Assembly (NCBI GenBank): GCA_964016885.1
Contig: OZ024742.1
Span: 115,696,939 to 115,760,938 of the forward strand
DNA length: 64,000 nucleotides
Source: Eledone cirrhosa
Taxonomy: Eukaryota > Mollusca > Cephalopoda > Octopoda > Eledonidae
Reading direction: 5' to 3'
Part shown: positions 35,742 to 51,197 of the stretch, piece after piece
How positions within the stretch are numbered: the first letter of the stretch is position 1
Layout: the number at the start of each line of letters is the position of its first letter
The notes under the pieces: generated by a model
What the model was told of the DNA's origin: nothing
The model's database searches: none
The model's input: the letters and a program-made list of their open reading frames with translations, nothing else
Program-made: the position numbers and the translations under genes

Positions 35742-35889
35742 GTCCGCTAACATACATATATACATATATATATATATGTATATATGCAGAGGTTATATTT
35801 AATTTGTTGGGATTCAACAAGCCTAATCATTTCAACAATCTTAAACATTTTTATTACTTGTATAAAGCACTCAACAATTAGTGGAGTAA

Positions 35890-36390
<501 letters not shown>

Positions 36391-36609
36391 AAGAGACGTA
36401 AAATAAGAAAATTATAAAATTAACTTACTTACTAAGATATCACTTCTAACTAATTAGTTTCTGGAATGGAGTAAATATATTTTCCGAAGAATAATAAAGA
36501 GAAGCATTCCGTCGTCAGGAAGGTCTATTCTCATGCAAGTTTATAATTAGTTGGAAGTGATATTTTAGTAAATAAGTTAATTTTATAATTTTCTTATTTT
36601 ACGTCTCTT
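36391..36609. repeat. Inverted repeat with about 66-bp arms and hammerhead-like core
   Basis: Arms 36391-36456 and about 36544-36609 (aagagacgtaaaataag / cttattttacgtctctt). On the minus strand the centre holds CTGACGA (36512-36518), a stem II candidate CGGAAT...ATTCTTCG and GAAA (36481-36484). Confidence 0.65.
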
Positions 36610-37542
<933 letters not shown>

Positions 37543-37774
37543 ATGCATGTATGCAAGAGGACATAGTAACGGGGAGTGAGAGACCATTTAATTCTGCTTA
37601 TGACATCCTTCTAGGCGGAGGAAAACTCTATGTAAATCCTGTGTCTCAAAGGTAGGCAAATACATTGACTTGTTATTCTTTTGGGATATGTGTCACCGTT
37701 GTTCAGACTTTTGGATTGACCTATTGCAGGGTTCTGCTTTCTCAACTTAAAAAAAAAACATAGATATCACATGA

Positions 37775-38130
37775 TTTAAATGGGTATCACAGTAGTCAAA
37801 TTTCGGTTTTTCAACAAGAGAGAAGATTTAACTATGTGTGTTTACACAGCAAATGCAAATCTGCGAATGACCCATCGCCCGTTTTGCATTTGTTTTTAAA
37901 TACACACATCGTACCAGTGTCATCCCAGTGGCGTGAATAGGATTATCGACAGCTAGAAATAGCAGCCGAGTGATTGCAACTGAGTTAGCTCTACAAATAA
38001 AGGGCTGTACATATATATATCTAAAATTAAATTAAGGGTGCCATATCCGAGAGACGTGCGCCATATCGACTGTAGAATATGCTCAAAGATTCCAATGAAT
38101 AGATCCGAGCATTTTATATCAACTAGAAAT

Positions 38131-38212
<82 letters not shown>

Positions 38213-38770
38213 AACACAAGAAATAATCACAGGGTATAATTTGTAAAGTGTGTAAGCACACACAGTTCGGCAGTTAACTAATTAAAGTTTAACTAGAACT
38301 TCAAATATAGATACATTTTAAAATTATTAATATTCCTTGTTTATATTTCATTAAAGAAATAATATTTCACCATTAATGGGTATCGCAGTAGTAAATAACG
38401 GATTTTCAACAAGGGAGAAGATTTAACTGTGTGTTTACACAGCAAATGCAAATCTGCGAATGACCCATCGCACGTGTTGTATATTTTTTTAAATACACAC
38501 ATTGTACCAGTGTCATCCCAGTGGCGTGAATAGGATTATCGAAACTAGAAATAGCAGCCGAGTGCTTGCAACTGAGTTAGTTCTACAAGTAAAGGGCTGT
38601 ATATATATATATATCCACAATTAAATTAAGGGTGCCTGTCCGAGAGACAAGCGCCATAGCCACTGTAGAATATGTTTACACATTTTACAAATTATCCCCT
38701 GTGATTGTTTTGTGCGTTTATTTTGGATATATATATATATATATGTCAATCAATTTCTAGTTGATATATA
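37775..38770. repeat. Two direct copies of a long dispersed repeat, each ending in a TA-rich stretch
   Basis: 37775-38145 and 38375-38770 share long blocks (tgggtatc-cagtagt, gtttacacagcaaatgcaaa, gtcatcccagtggcgtgaat, tagaaatagcagccgagtg, aattaaattaagggtgcc). (TA)n occupies 38132-38206. A diverged version forms the inverted cluster at 41568-43000. Confidence 0.8.
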
Positions 38771-38963
38771 TATATATAGGTATATTTAAAAAGTCTATGA
38801 CACCATTCCCAGAGCGTTCGATGCAACGTGAGACCGTACATCAGCGATACATAGTTGGTGGCGTTGCTCGAAAGATCAGAGGCTACGCTTTAGTACAGCC
38901 GTTGTCCATATATACCCGTCCAACTTCTGGTAGCAGCGAAAGTGTTAAAACGACAAAGATGAT

Positions 38964-39160
<197 letters not shown>

Positions 39161-39189
39161 TGCATGTCTATTATAATACGTATTATATA

Positions 39190-39714
39190 TATATATATGA
39201 GCATAACATGTAGATAGATAGGCTAACCTCGCTTTACAATAAAGCGAACTTCATCCATTAACCGCACACAGAGCGAATTAATCGCATACATTTTATGATA
39301 CATTATGATAATTGAAGTTTATCACGGATACTATAGCTTCAACATTCTATATAAACACCATTCTGCTAATGTCTGTAATCACATGCTGGTATCGATACAT
39401 ATTAGTTTACATCTAATACCATACATTCAATTTCATATATCAACGATATGAATCACTTGAATCACAGCATGTTACTGCACAAACTAATTTATGTTGCATG
39501 TCAATGTCACAAATGTTGAGAGTTATGGCATATATGAAAAGTAATTTTCTACTGAATAAAAGTATAAGCTGATATATTTAATATATATTTAACCTAAATA
39601 GAAAACATCATGGCAAACAGTAGCGAACATATTCGCAGATCCAAATTCATATATAATCACACACGAACACAAACTCACACACATATATGTGTGGGGTGTG
39701 GGTGCATGTAAAAG
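39190..39714. other. AT-rich non-coding DNA
   Basis: No gene or repeat recognised. Confidence 0.45.
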
Positions 39715-39850
39715 GTAAACAGAAATAACAACACAATCGGTACAGTATATGGAAGGAATATATTAGGTTAACGCTTGAAATAGCAGGATGAGGGTCTTAA
39801 CGTTTCGTACATTAGTCTTTCATCAGAAGAAATAATGAGAAATAAGTTCG
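39715..39850 (-). mobile_element. PLE-type terminal fragment with hammerhead-like motif
   Basis: On the minus strand CTGATGA (39820-39826), then a GAC-loop-GTAC stem candidate and GAAA (39803-39806), followed by CGTTAAGACCC. This arrangement is that of hammerhead motifs described in PLE terminal repeats. Positions 39720-39800 recur inverted at 13703-13790. Confidence 0.55.
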
Positions 39851-39954
39851 TTTGAAGGGATGGGCGGGTTGTAATTGGAAAAAAATGTCTTTAGATAAAA
39901 ATAACAGGTCCATTTAGATAAAAATAACAGGTCCATTCGTGTTCTATACGTAGT

Positions 39955-40330
39955 TTGCCTGAAATGTAACGGGACTGGTGTCACAAATATTGTTTCGCGT
40001 TTAAGTCTAATGCACCTTTCTATCGTTCTCTGCCACGCTTTTATGTACTGCTGGAAGGATTATTTATGGTTGTTTGTCATCCCTTTACTAGTGCATTCCT
40101 GATGGCGTCGACGGCTTCAAAACGGGTCCCCTTAATGATCCCCGTGAGCTTAGGGAAAAGAAAAGTCACACATGGAGCAAGATCAGCTAGATAGGAAGGG
40201 TTTTCCAGTACGATGAAATTATTCTCACCCATCAACGGGCGAATGTTGGGCGTATTGTTACCCAATGACCTTCCACCACGCAGCACCTGCTTCACACGTT
40301 CAACGTTGTCCTCAGTCATGCTTGTTAAAG
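39955..40330 (-). pseudogene. Mariner-type transposase relic (N- and C-terminal pieces fused)
   Basis: The minus-strand frame 40319-40077 reads TEDNVERVKQVLRGGRS, then ENPSYLADLAPCVTFLFPKLTGIIKGTRFEAVDAIRNALVK. The latter is the transposase end motif NPPYSPDLAPCDFFLFPKLK..IKG..F. The catalytic middle is missing, so an internal deletion has joined the two ends. It would have been a cut-and-paste transposase. Confidence 0.65.
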
Positions 40331-40535
40331 GTCATCTGCTCCTCACGTCCCTTTAAAACTGTTGTGCATTTCGAAAATCTGTGCGCGGTATGTTGTCTCA
40401 TCTCCATATATTTCCTTCGGTATTCAGAGTGCTTCTGGGAGAGTTTTCCCCAGAGACACCAGAAACTTCAGATTGGTTTTTGCTCTGTATCCATCGCACA
40501 ACGGTTTAAAGTTCAGTAGCTGTTAATACAGGTAC

Positions 40536-40578
<43 letters not shown>

Positions 40579-40664
40579 AAAGTTTTATTTAAAATTGTTG
40601 GGTTACAACGAGTAAATATTTTATAACTGATATAAAAGCACTCAACAAGTTTTGGAGTAGATTT
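40331..40664. other. Spacer with (TA)n at about 40532-40575
   Basis: The segment 40576-40664 is similar to 35790-35890 (cactcaacaa, ggagta-a), so it is the outer part of the same palindrome family. Confidence 0.55.
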
Positions 40665-41022
40665 ACGATATTAAACAAATGGAAACTATATTTATAAAAC
40701 CATATTTATTTCATCATATATATTTCAGGGATATCATATTAAAAATATGGTATGCCTTCCTCAGACAAAATACAATATATAAACCGTTTTATAAATAAAT
40801 TTGACATACCTTAAACATTACAACTTCCATTTAAAAAGTTTAAATCAACTTTTTAAATGGAAGTTGTAATGTTTAAGGTATGTCAAATTTATTTATAAAA
40901 CGGTTTATATATTGTATTTTGTCTGAGGAAGGCATACCATATTTTTAATATGATATCCCTGAAATATATATAATGAAATAAATATGGTTTTATAAATATA
41001 GTTTCCATTTGTTTAATATCGT
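40665..41022. repeat. Near-perfect palindrome with 176-bp arms, related to 35890-36259
   Basis: Arms 40665-40840 and 40847-41022 around a 6-nt centre. Shared with the other palindrome: aaatggaaactatatttata and ttataaataaat-ttgacatacc. Each arm holds CTGAGGA (40758-40764 minus, 40923-40929 plus), a long stem II candidate (AGGCATACCATAT with ATATGATATCCCT) and GAAA (40723-40726 minus, 40961-40964 plus). Confidence 0.75.
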
Positions 41023-41567
<545 letters not shown>

Positions 41568-43000
41568 GATAGATTAAAATAATTCAATCAGAATCGAAAT
41601 TGTGGGTGTCATTCCTTAACGGAATGCGCCATATCGCCCGGAAAATAAGCTCTAGGACTTTGTAGGTACGAGCATTTAATAATAACTAGGAATTGATCAA
41701 CATATATATAAATAAATATAAACATGAAAAATCACAGGAGTTAATTTCTACAAGCGTGTAACCACGCATGGCTAGTAGGTAACAAGTAAATAAAGTTAAC
41801 TAGAAATTCAAAGATATATTCCTTTTATTGATTAATCTTCCCTGTATATATTTCATTAAAGAAATATATGTCACCAATTAATCAGATGGTAAGTCACGGA
41901 AAGTGGATATTATTGGATTATCAACAAGGAAGAATAATATCAAGCGATCCATGTTTACACTTCGAGTCAAAATCATAAACTGGCCGTTACCACGTGTTGA
42001 TATTATCACAGTGGCTTCGTTTCAGTGGCGTGAATAGGTATTAGACAACTAGAAATAGCAGTCAATTCCCTTCAACAGAGTTAGCTCTACAATTAAGGAG
42101 CAGTATTTATATATCAACACTTGGTAACGGCCAGTTTCGATTTTGACTCGAAGTGTAAACATGGATCGCTTGATATTATTCTTCCTTGTTGATAATCCAA
42201 TAATATCCACTTTCCGTGACTTACCATCTGATTAATTGGTGAAATATATTTCTTTAATGAAATATATACGAGGAAGTTTGATCATTAAAAGGTATATATT
42301 TTTGAAGTTCTAGTTAACTTTATTTACTTGATACCTACTAGCGTTGCGTGGTTACACGCTTGTAGAAATTATCTCCTGTGATTGTTCATGCTTATATTTA
42401 TTTATATATATGTTGATCAATTCCTAGTTATTATTAAATGCTCGTACCTACAAAGTCCTAGAGCTTATTTTCCAGGCGATATGGCGCTTTCCGTTAAGCA
42501 ATGACACCCACAATTTCAATTCTGATTGAATTCTTTTAATCTATCTTAATTTTGGATATAGATATATAAATACTGCTCCTTAACTGTAGAGCTAACTCTG
42601 TTGAAGGGAATTGACTGCTATTTCTAGTTGTCGAATACCTATTCACCCCACTGAAACGAAGCCGCTGTGATGTGTCATATCAACACGTGGTAACGGCCAG
42701 TTTATGATTTTGACTCGAAGTGTAAACACGGATCGCTTGATATTATTCTTCCTTGTTGATAATCCAATAATATCCACTTTCCGTGACTTACCATCTGATT
42801 AATTGGTGAAATATATTTCTTTAATGAAATATATACAGGGAAGATTAATCATTAAAAGGTATATATTTTTGAAGTTCTAGTTAACTTTATTTACTTGTTA
42901 CCTACTAGCCATGCGTGGTTACACGCTTGTAGAAATTATCTCCTGTGATTGTTCATGTTTATATTTATTTATATATATGTTGATCAATTCCTAGTTATTA
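41568..43000. repeat. Complex inverted repeat cluster (three copies of one long repeat)
   Basis: 41568-42105 is followed by an inverse copy of its first about 430 bp (42111-42552), then by an inverse copy of its later part (42566-43000). Marker blocks are gtaaacatggatcgcttgat, ggtaacggccagttt, ttagctctac and gcgccatatcgcc. It is a diverged relative of the direct repeats at 37775-38770. Confidence 0.8.
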
Positions 43001-44035
43001 TATGTATATAATCATTGAGGTCATAGCGTAGCGAGGTTTCGAGAACGCCATTGTAAAACACTATACATCCGTATCCCTCTGTCCATTGACGAAAGAGGTG
43101 CTTAGTAATCGACTTGTTTTCAGGATATGACCATCGAGCTACTGTTGTGGAGAGCCTGCGTGCAGGCGTCAACGCTGATAAGAAGTCACCAACTTATTTA
43201 AGTTTACAGAAATCATACAAAAATATTCTACTATATTACATCTGCGATAACTTATATTCCTCAGACGTTTAATATTCAGTTACCAGAAGCAAACAGAACA
43301 GACCTATATCAGCTACTGGTGACGCATCCCATTTCATGAACAGATTAATATGATGGGGTTTATACAGCACCCTATGACAATCAACATAATATAATACACG
43401 TTGCAACCTTCGGACTTAAATTGAAAATAATTAAAATGCATCTGAACATACGGACATAATTCACATCCTGTTCCGGACACACACATGTGTGTGTCATTGT
43501 GTATGTGTGCGTGTGTGTATGTGCGTGTATGTATGCAGTTTCGCCCCTTCTCACCCAATATTTGTGTAAAAATAATGTGTTTATGTGTACTCTATTACGT
43601 GACATATAGTTGTACTGTGAACATCTTAAGTATTTCTACCTCCCATTGTATTTTACTTGACTTGTAGTAATACTTTTCTTTTAATTATACATTCTCATTC
43701 TTACATTTTTTACTCTTAGAATCAGCTCTGCCAAGATATGACAATCATTTCTCCAATATATCCATTACTAAGTAGTTGCAACAAATGAATGTTGTTGCAA
43801 TGGCTTTGTTAGGATCATAAACATGCAATGCTTAGTATTATGATCACCATCATCTTCAGGATGGTCACAAGGATGATGAGGTAAAGTTATATGCCGTTCT
43901 TATTGTTTAGCAGCCTAATTCCTTGCTCTAAGTACGTCATTCATAAGTAAATTGCCATATATATCATATATGCATCTCTTTCACAAGAAGATATTCATGG
44001 TAAGCATTTTTCATGAGGAGACAAATACAATGGAG
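43001..44035. other. Non-coding DNA with TG tract
   Basis: Short TG/CA tracts near 43480-43535. No gene recognised. Confidence 0.4.
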
Positions 44036-44185
44036 GGTCAGAATCGTCTGCCAAATACTTAGCGGCATATACTCTGACTCTTTACGACCGCTGTTCAAAT
44101 CCTGCCGAGGTACTCCTTGGCTTTAATTCTTTGAGGGTTGATAGAACATAATTCTTGTCAAGTACTGATGGCGATTTAATTTACT
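44036..44185 (+). mobile_element. tRNA-derived SINE, diverged
   Basis: B-box-like ctgttcaaatcctgccgagg preceded by an A-box region (cttagcggcatatactctgac) and followed by ctttaattctttgagggttgat, the decayed body of the same SINE family. Confidence 0.65.
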
Positions 44186-45580
44186 TTCTTCCCTCCCTCT
44201 TCCGAAATCTACGGCCTTATTCCTCAAGTGGATGTCAATATTTTTGAAACAAAATTCAGTTAAATGCATCTGTTTCACTATATTTAAGAATCTGATGTAG
44301 AAATATATCTTGTTTATTTGATTTCAATTTCGAGTGGTGTATATAGTTTAGAGATTTACAGAAGTATCTCTAATTTATTCGCTGTATTTCAGTCTTTGGA
44401 CTATCACTGGCATCCACTAAATCATGATAAAGGCTTCGTACTTGAAGAAGAAACCCAAGAAGGGTAAACGCCGAGAGGAGAAATGATTGATACTGTTCAT
44501 ATCACTGGTTGAACTGCGTCAAAATGCACCAGCTATTTGTCGTCACTGTTTAAGAAATGTATGTGTTCCAAGTGAGGGAGTGGAGATTTTTGTTTCGTTT
44601 TTGACATCTATAGTTTAAAAATTTCATAATTCAATTTTAATACTTATTTTAAGAAAATGTTTCTTCTTCGTTGGTCATTTCTGCCATTCCAGAAAACTCG
44701 ATACATTAATATATAAGTGACATTGTATCTTCTACAATCACTGGCAGCCCCAGTCAGGACTGAAATACTGTGGCCATTGAACATCCTACAACCATATGTC
44801 GATATGTTAGGCACATGTCACTCTACAATGGCTCATTCTGAAATCTCAGTCGTAGTCACCTCTTTGAATTGGTCTGGGGACATCAAACTTAGTTGAGTAA
44901 ATCACACAAATACATAACACATTCTTCAGCTTATTGACTAAAGCAAGAACAAAAGCAAAGTTGACTTCGTTGGGAATTGAACTGAGACTAATAGGTTTAG
45001 AAGTACATAATGCAATGAATGTCCTCCAATGATTTTCGATTCTCTTATTCCCCCAACCAGTTAAAACATTTTGATATTTTAAAAAACAAGAAACAGGATC
45101 GGCATATATTTTCAGGGCCTACCATATTAAGCATTTTCTTTATTATATTTATAAAGATGTATGTTTCCTCTGAATATCTAATGAGATAAATCAAAATCAA
45201 CGCAAAACACAAAATCGTTATCTCTGTGTCTTGAAGGAGTGGCTTTGTAAGCTCCGCGCATGTTCAACTTAATAATACAGCGCTAGCTATTACATTCATC
45301 TTGATTCATCTTGTTTTAAAAAAAAGATAAATATCCCGGTAAAAAATAGAAAATAACCTGTCATTCAAATAGGGTATTATCATAGAAGATTTCATTCTCT
45401 GCATATGTTGAGAGCAATTATTCTTGGAGAATTACGGGATACATGGAGAATCAGGCTTACGATGAACTTGACTTTTCAACTTGTACGTCATAATCTCCAA
45501 AACACCTACAGTTGAGGTGCCATATTCGATATTTATATATACAAAGTAGCATTATATTTCCATGTCACTCTCTCACACAA
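44186..45580. other. Non-coding DNA
   Basis: No gene, repeat or hairpin recognised. Confidence 0.4.
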
Positions 45581-45760
45581 ATATATATATATATATATGC
45601 GTGCGTGTGTGTATTTATAATTAAATATATATGTATGCATATATATATATATATATATATAACACATACACACACAAACACACATACATATATATATATG
45701 TGTGTGTGTATATATATACATATTGATGTATATATATATATATACATACATATATACATA

Positions 45761-45815
<55 letters not shown>

Positions 45816-45835
45816 TGTGTGTGTGTGCATGTGTG
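45581..45835. repeat. TA/TG/CA microsatellite cluster
   Basis: Interleaved (TA)n, (CA)n and (TG)n over about 250 bp. Confidence 0.9.
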
Positions 45836-48479
45836 TGTAATCGCGTTCTCTGAATAGTCAAGTCAGTGATTATTGCGAATATTTCGACTATTGCTACTAC
45901 TCATTATGTAAGTTTGTTGTATTATATCGTAATACTCTATCATTAAAACCACTTCGTACACTGTGATGTCGAGTAATATACATAGATAAATTATTTATTC
46001 ACGCATATTGTTGCCTTCATATTTCAGTGATGGCTACCAGTTTTCCAAGTTGTTCATTGCTTTTTTTTTTAATTTTATTATTTTTATTTTTTTTTTGTTC
46101 TGTTTCTTTCATCTTAGTTTGCTGCCATTTTCTTATGTCATGTTGTTTCACCATTCGTTCGGCTACGTTCAGCATCACTATCATTCTCATAACCATAGAT
46201 TTCCACTCACACAATCATCAGTATGAATATCATAACCATCTTCATGACTCTAACAGCCATCACAATCACTAACATCTCTAACCCATACGTTTCGTTCTTC
46301 AATCATTTTTTTCTTTGGTCTTTATGTTCATATTTATGATTCTTTACATTCTGACGTTGATTTTTCATCATTTCTTTTGCAGAATGATGGCTGGATGTTA
46401 AACAACAATTACGTACTTTCACTCTCTGCTTTCCAATCTCTTTTTCTCAACCGATTCTGTAGATGTCTCCCCACCTACCCTCACTACCTCAACCTATAGT
46501 TCCCTATATTACTCTTTCAATCTTTCATCTTGTTTCCCTTCAACTCCACATTTACAGCCGTTTCACCTTGCCTCTCTGTCTGTTTTACCCTGCTGTATAT
46601 CTCCTTTATAATTCCCGTCAGATGGCAGTTGTGTTGATTTTCAAACTATTTTTTTCATTTTATTGTTGTTCTCTCAGTGTTTTTACAAACCATTTTTTTT
46701 CTATTGTAGAATAGTTGCTGGCTTCATCTATTTCATTATTATATCATCGTCTAAAACTTTACTTAAATATTTGGCTCACACGATTCATATCTCCACCTGC
46801 TTCTTTTTTACTGTCTACTTTCTCGTTTTAAAGCTCTATTTCTGTCTGAAAGTCATTCATCTTGATCACATCTAACCGTTCGGTTTTACACGTTGAATTT
46901 GACTAAGATGACTGGCTTCTGCTTAAAGATAGGAGATATAGCCAACAACTTCAACAACCAGTCATCCGCTATTGCCTTGTTTTCGGAGTTTTTGTTTTTC
47001 TACTCCATGTTCATGAACCCCAATTTACGATCAGAAAAATAGAAAACATATATATAATAAAAACGCTGCTTTTGATAATATCGATGCGTTTCACAGAAAA
47101 ACATATACATACACAGTTTCATATGTTCACACATTCATACACTATGTGCTTATGTGTCGAAGTGTATGTATTTTAGAATAGTAATATAAATGAAAACGGT
47201 AAATTTGATTGGTATACTGCATGGTGCTGCATCTAAAATCAAACAACAGACTGCTCAAAGGAATTTCCATTTCTTGTGTGTAGCAGAGGTGATTATGATG
47301 ACGATGATGATGATGATGTGGATAATGATAATGATGATGATGATGATGATAATGATAATAATAACAATAATAATAGTAATAATAATAATGATAATAATAT
47401 TAATAATATGTTTTTCTTTTCGTTTTTGTTTTATTCATTGGCAACGGAATTGCTGTAAACCAAAACCAACTTCAGGGCTATACTATATTTACAATAGAAA
47501 ATAAATCGTGCCGAGTTTCCACATAGCTGAACTGCAGCAAACTTTATATCCAAGTATTGCTTTTAAGGTTTGATCTCTTCAATCACATAAGTTTGTTGCT
47601 CTTAGTCGCCATCTTCTCACAAAATCCTCACAAGGACAATACTGACGTTTTTTGGTGTTGTTGTTGGTGTTGTTTCGTCGTTGCTATTGCAGGAATTAAT
47701 TTTATCACCGTCGACGTTGTTGTTTTTACTACTATTTGGGTTTGTCTTTGTTTTTGTTTTTTACTAGTTGTTCTTCCTTTAGCCACAGGTCTAACTTCAC
47801 CAAGTAGTCTTATCAAATATGTTGAAGACGTATTCATCTCGCCTTGAGAAACATTACACGCAACACTTCAAAGTCTAATTTATATTTTTCCAGGACAGTC
47901 TATTCATAGAATTTGTAGAGTATCGCCCGAGTGGCCTTGCGATATATATTCTGATTATATGCGTCGTCTTCCAAGATATAATTAATTAACCCTTAGGTGC
48001 GTTTATTGGAGTCCTTTTTGTTGCAAACATTCGCGTGATGCCTCCAAATTAAGAATACATTCTGCCACCTCTTTTTCCCTAGCTACACTGAGTAGTAAAA
48101 CATTTAATGGATAATCACCTGCGTTAGCCGGGTCAACTGAATGGTGAACAAGAATTAATTAGTGGAATTAATGAGAATTGAGATCCGGCGGTTTCGATGA
48201 TAAGAGAACTCGTTGCTCGATATAGAGAACAAACTGTGTCTGAAATTAATATGACTAATCTTTCAGGTAGGATTCCATTATCCGAATTCATTATGTTTCG
48301 TAAATGTGGTCCATATATTCATTAGATATATATAAAATAGCACTAATAACAAGAAAGCATTTTGATCGTCTTCAAAAAATGCTAAAACCACATATAATCT
48401 ATAGTTTTGAGTTCTAAAAAACATATTTTCTGGATGTAAATCTATTCCACTTATCCCCACTATGAATGAAACTTAAGGG
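45836..48479. other. Non-coding; T runs and (GAT/AAT)n microsatellite
   Basis: Poly-T-rich 46058-46100; imperfect (ATG/AAT)n at 47293-47410; a TTG-rich stretch 47650-47760. Short ORFs here are low complexity with no recognisable domain. Confidence 0.45.
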
Positions 48480-51180
48480 ACAGTTTGCTTCTTGGTCACG
48501 GTCGACAGGATGGAGTAGACATTGCAGCGGAGGAATTCAAAGGAAACGTGCTGGGAGAGTCATTCCAGCACACGGTGCGCGCACTTGCGGGTAGCCATAT
48601 CTATTTCGATAATAGTGAGCAGGAATATGGTACAGGGACCAAGAAAACCAGAAGTCTCCTATGCCACATGCTCAAACACAAACCTATCAGAGAGCAGTTT
48701 GTCCTTTTCGGCCTGGTGGGCTGTGAGCATGGTCCTTTATCCGAACGCACCAGCTTGCCGCTAGATAAGGTGTCGCGACATGAGGCATACCATATAAGGG
48801 GCCTTCCCCTACGGGGCTGGAAGATTGCAATGTTGTCTAGCATTATAACGTACCCTCTGTCCAGCTGCACTGGTTGGTGCTGGCAAGGGAGGCCCATCGG
48901 ATAGCTTTCATTCCCTTGTTTCTTAGAGCATTTGTCTTACCTCTACCAATGCACCTTTCGTGTTGTACATGGAAGAAATGGTATAATGCCATTCTCACCG
49001 CTAGACATCATTGGCAATGTCGCCTCTAATCACCTCGTCTAATTTAGCTACTTTCTATTGTTTTCCTATTGCTATGTATTTTCTGAAGCCTGTTGACATT
49101 AGTTTTATCTCACTCTTGAGAGACTCCCCACCACCGCTTATTGTTGTTGACCGCCCCTGTCAACGTACACTTAACTAAAGTGGTGGCGCGGTCCCAGAAA
49201 GGTTGGCCTAAGGGGAACGACATGTTCAGCTTCCAGTAACCAGGTCCTAAACTCTGAGCTCTATGTAGGTTGTCCATGCAGATCAGTAATCTATTATCTG
49301 TATAGGCAATATTTGGGAAAAGTGGACAACCTATCAACGGTCCTAATAACACACCTATCATTAGACGCGCTTAATATCACTTTGCGGGTGTTACCGGTCA
49401 ACACTAGGGTATTAAGGAAATATTGAAGGTAACTGTCAAACAGTTGGAACTGGCTGCTGAGTTACTTGAGGCTTTTGCAACCCCCGCTCGTATCACAAAT
49501 AATCAAGGAGTCCTACTAAGATACAATGCCAGGATCCTCTAAAGGGTGAGACGTTGACAGAAAAGCTTCCAGGCGCCTAAATAAATTCGCCCGGTCGGCA
49601 CCTGTCGACACGTACAAGGCCACCAGCCTAACGGCACCACGTTCGCTAATGTTCACATCCAATACCAACAAATTACCGTCTGAGTCCAGGGATATCGACT
49701 TTAGCTCGAGGTGCAGGCCTTTCCTATACACCACTGTCACCTCACATCCCATTCCCGGCAGACTAAGAGATGAGAAGATTTCATAGTCATCGAAAATGCG
49801 GACTGGTTCGCGGGTATACGAAATATTGGTCTCGTTGACGGCTGTCACCTCAGTATCTAGTGACTTGAGGTCATTCAGCAAGCGACCATTTTTCCAGGCC
49901 GACCCCCAGGTCATGAACACTTAAACATAATACTCTTAAGGCTGCTATGTTGCCAGGTTAAATAAGAGAGGAAATGAGCAATTACCTTCCGGAGTTTGTG
50001 GATATTGGCTTGTTTGGGCTCAATTTCTGGATGGTGAGGTACTCATGGGGACCTTATTAAAAGTCTACTCGAGGCGTTTAACCTAGTAGATCTCAACTCG
50101 TAGGGGAAGATCTACCTTTTGTCTTCGTATTTCCAGTGGTATCCACTGCATCAAAGTGTTTGGAGCACATTGAAGGTGCAGGTGCCAAAGTGCTTCCCCT
50201 CTTTCTCAATGTCTTGGCTTCGTGTTACGAGCGCCATTAATTATTTTTTGCTCATTCCCAAAACACCAAGCTGCATGCTTCTGTTCTTATTTGTAGTTGT
50301 GTATGTTTTCGTTTACGTTTTTGCCGTTGTGTCGGTGTTGTCATTGGTGGTTATGTTTTTGCTAATGGTTGCAGTGTTGGCGTTGGTGTTATTGTATGTG
50401 TGCTTCTGTTTGCTATGGGTATGTTTTGTGTGCTTTGTTTGTGTAAGTTTAAACATATCTTTTACATTTGTTTACGTTTTTTTTTTGTGTGTTTTCGCTG
50501 TTCCCCCTTATCTTCAAATAGAAATGAGGAGAAACTAGTGCCTGGTGGCTCTCTGACAGAGTGGAGTGGGACTGAATGTACGTGTGTGTTCGTGTTTTTC
50601 TATGTATGTGTTTGGAAAAGGTAGAGAGGGAGATTTGTTTGGGCGATTGCTTGAATGGTTTTGGAGTTCATGTTTCATGTTGTTGTTGCTGTTGTGCAAG
50701 CATTGTCGTTTACTTCAGAAACAGTGTTTTCAACAATGGATGTTTGAAGAAATCTGCAGTTTTAATCTGGTGGGGAAATGGCTCGCATATGTGTGGCTTC
50801 ACCACAAATGAAACGCCTAAATCCTTATTTGGTTCGCCTTGCAGAGGACCACTGAATTATTGATAGCAAGGGCCTCAGTTTGAAGAGCACCGAGATGCTC
50901 CTGGTTTCTTTTATCCTTGATATATCCTCGATTTCATTAATGATGCACTTCAGTGCAACCCTCATTGTCTTTGTGAGGCTTTGGGGGATTGCCCTGAAAT
51001 GCATCTATACTTAAATTCTCCTCTCCGTCACTGCCATTACTTCTGCAATGATATTTAAATTCGCTCAGGTTTTCTGCCCGGTAATGAGTGTTCCCGCCTG
51101 GGTCAAATATTCTTTCTTCTCAGTCAAATCAAAATTATGGACAGAGTGAAAGCAGAATGGTTTCGTCACATTTGACGCCT
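48480..51180 (-). mobile_element. Degenerate Tx1-like LINE relic Y
   Basis: Reading leftward: an ORF1 RNA-binding remnant (about 51120-50870), a CCHC remnant (RFICGEATHMRA, about 50830-50785, first Cys lost), low-complexity ORF1 tail, endonuclease (49920-49516 and 49361-49110), and linker to about 48900 (ALYHFFHVQHERC...ALRNKGMKAIRWA matches residues after the endonuclease at about 6205-6320). It is a diverged member of the same family as 3100-8884. Confidence 0.7.
49110..49920 (-). pseudogene. AP-type endonuclease remnant of LINE relic Y
   Basis: 49920-49516 (SAWKNGRLLNDLKSLDTEVTAVNETNIS, then YRKGLHLELKSISLDSDGNLLVLDV and VRLVALYVSTGADRANLFRRLEAFL) and 49361-49110 (IAYTDNRLLICM...GPGYWKLNMSFPLGQPF) align in order with the endonuclease at 5221-6050. 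The catalytic Glu motif is kept (NETNIS) but SDH reads TDN, and frames are broken. It is non-functional. Confidence 0.75.
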
Positions 51181-51197
51181 TTCAGACATGTGTGATG

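Noticed and set aside
42230..42290. Additional hammerhead core (ctgattaattggtgaaa)
   Set aside because: CTGANGA is not intact and no stem II fits; the same holds for the related copies at 38.3 and 41.9 kb.
48485..48904. 139-codon plus-strand ORF as a gene
   Set aside because: Lies antisense at the end of LINE relic Y, whose minus-strand reading aligns with LINE ORF2 immediately upstream; no domain on the plus strand.
50119..50538. 139-codon hydrophobic plus-strand ORF as a membrane protein
   Set aside because: Antisense of the low-complexity ORF1 tail of the minus-strand LINE relic.
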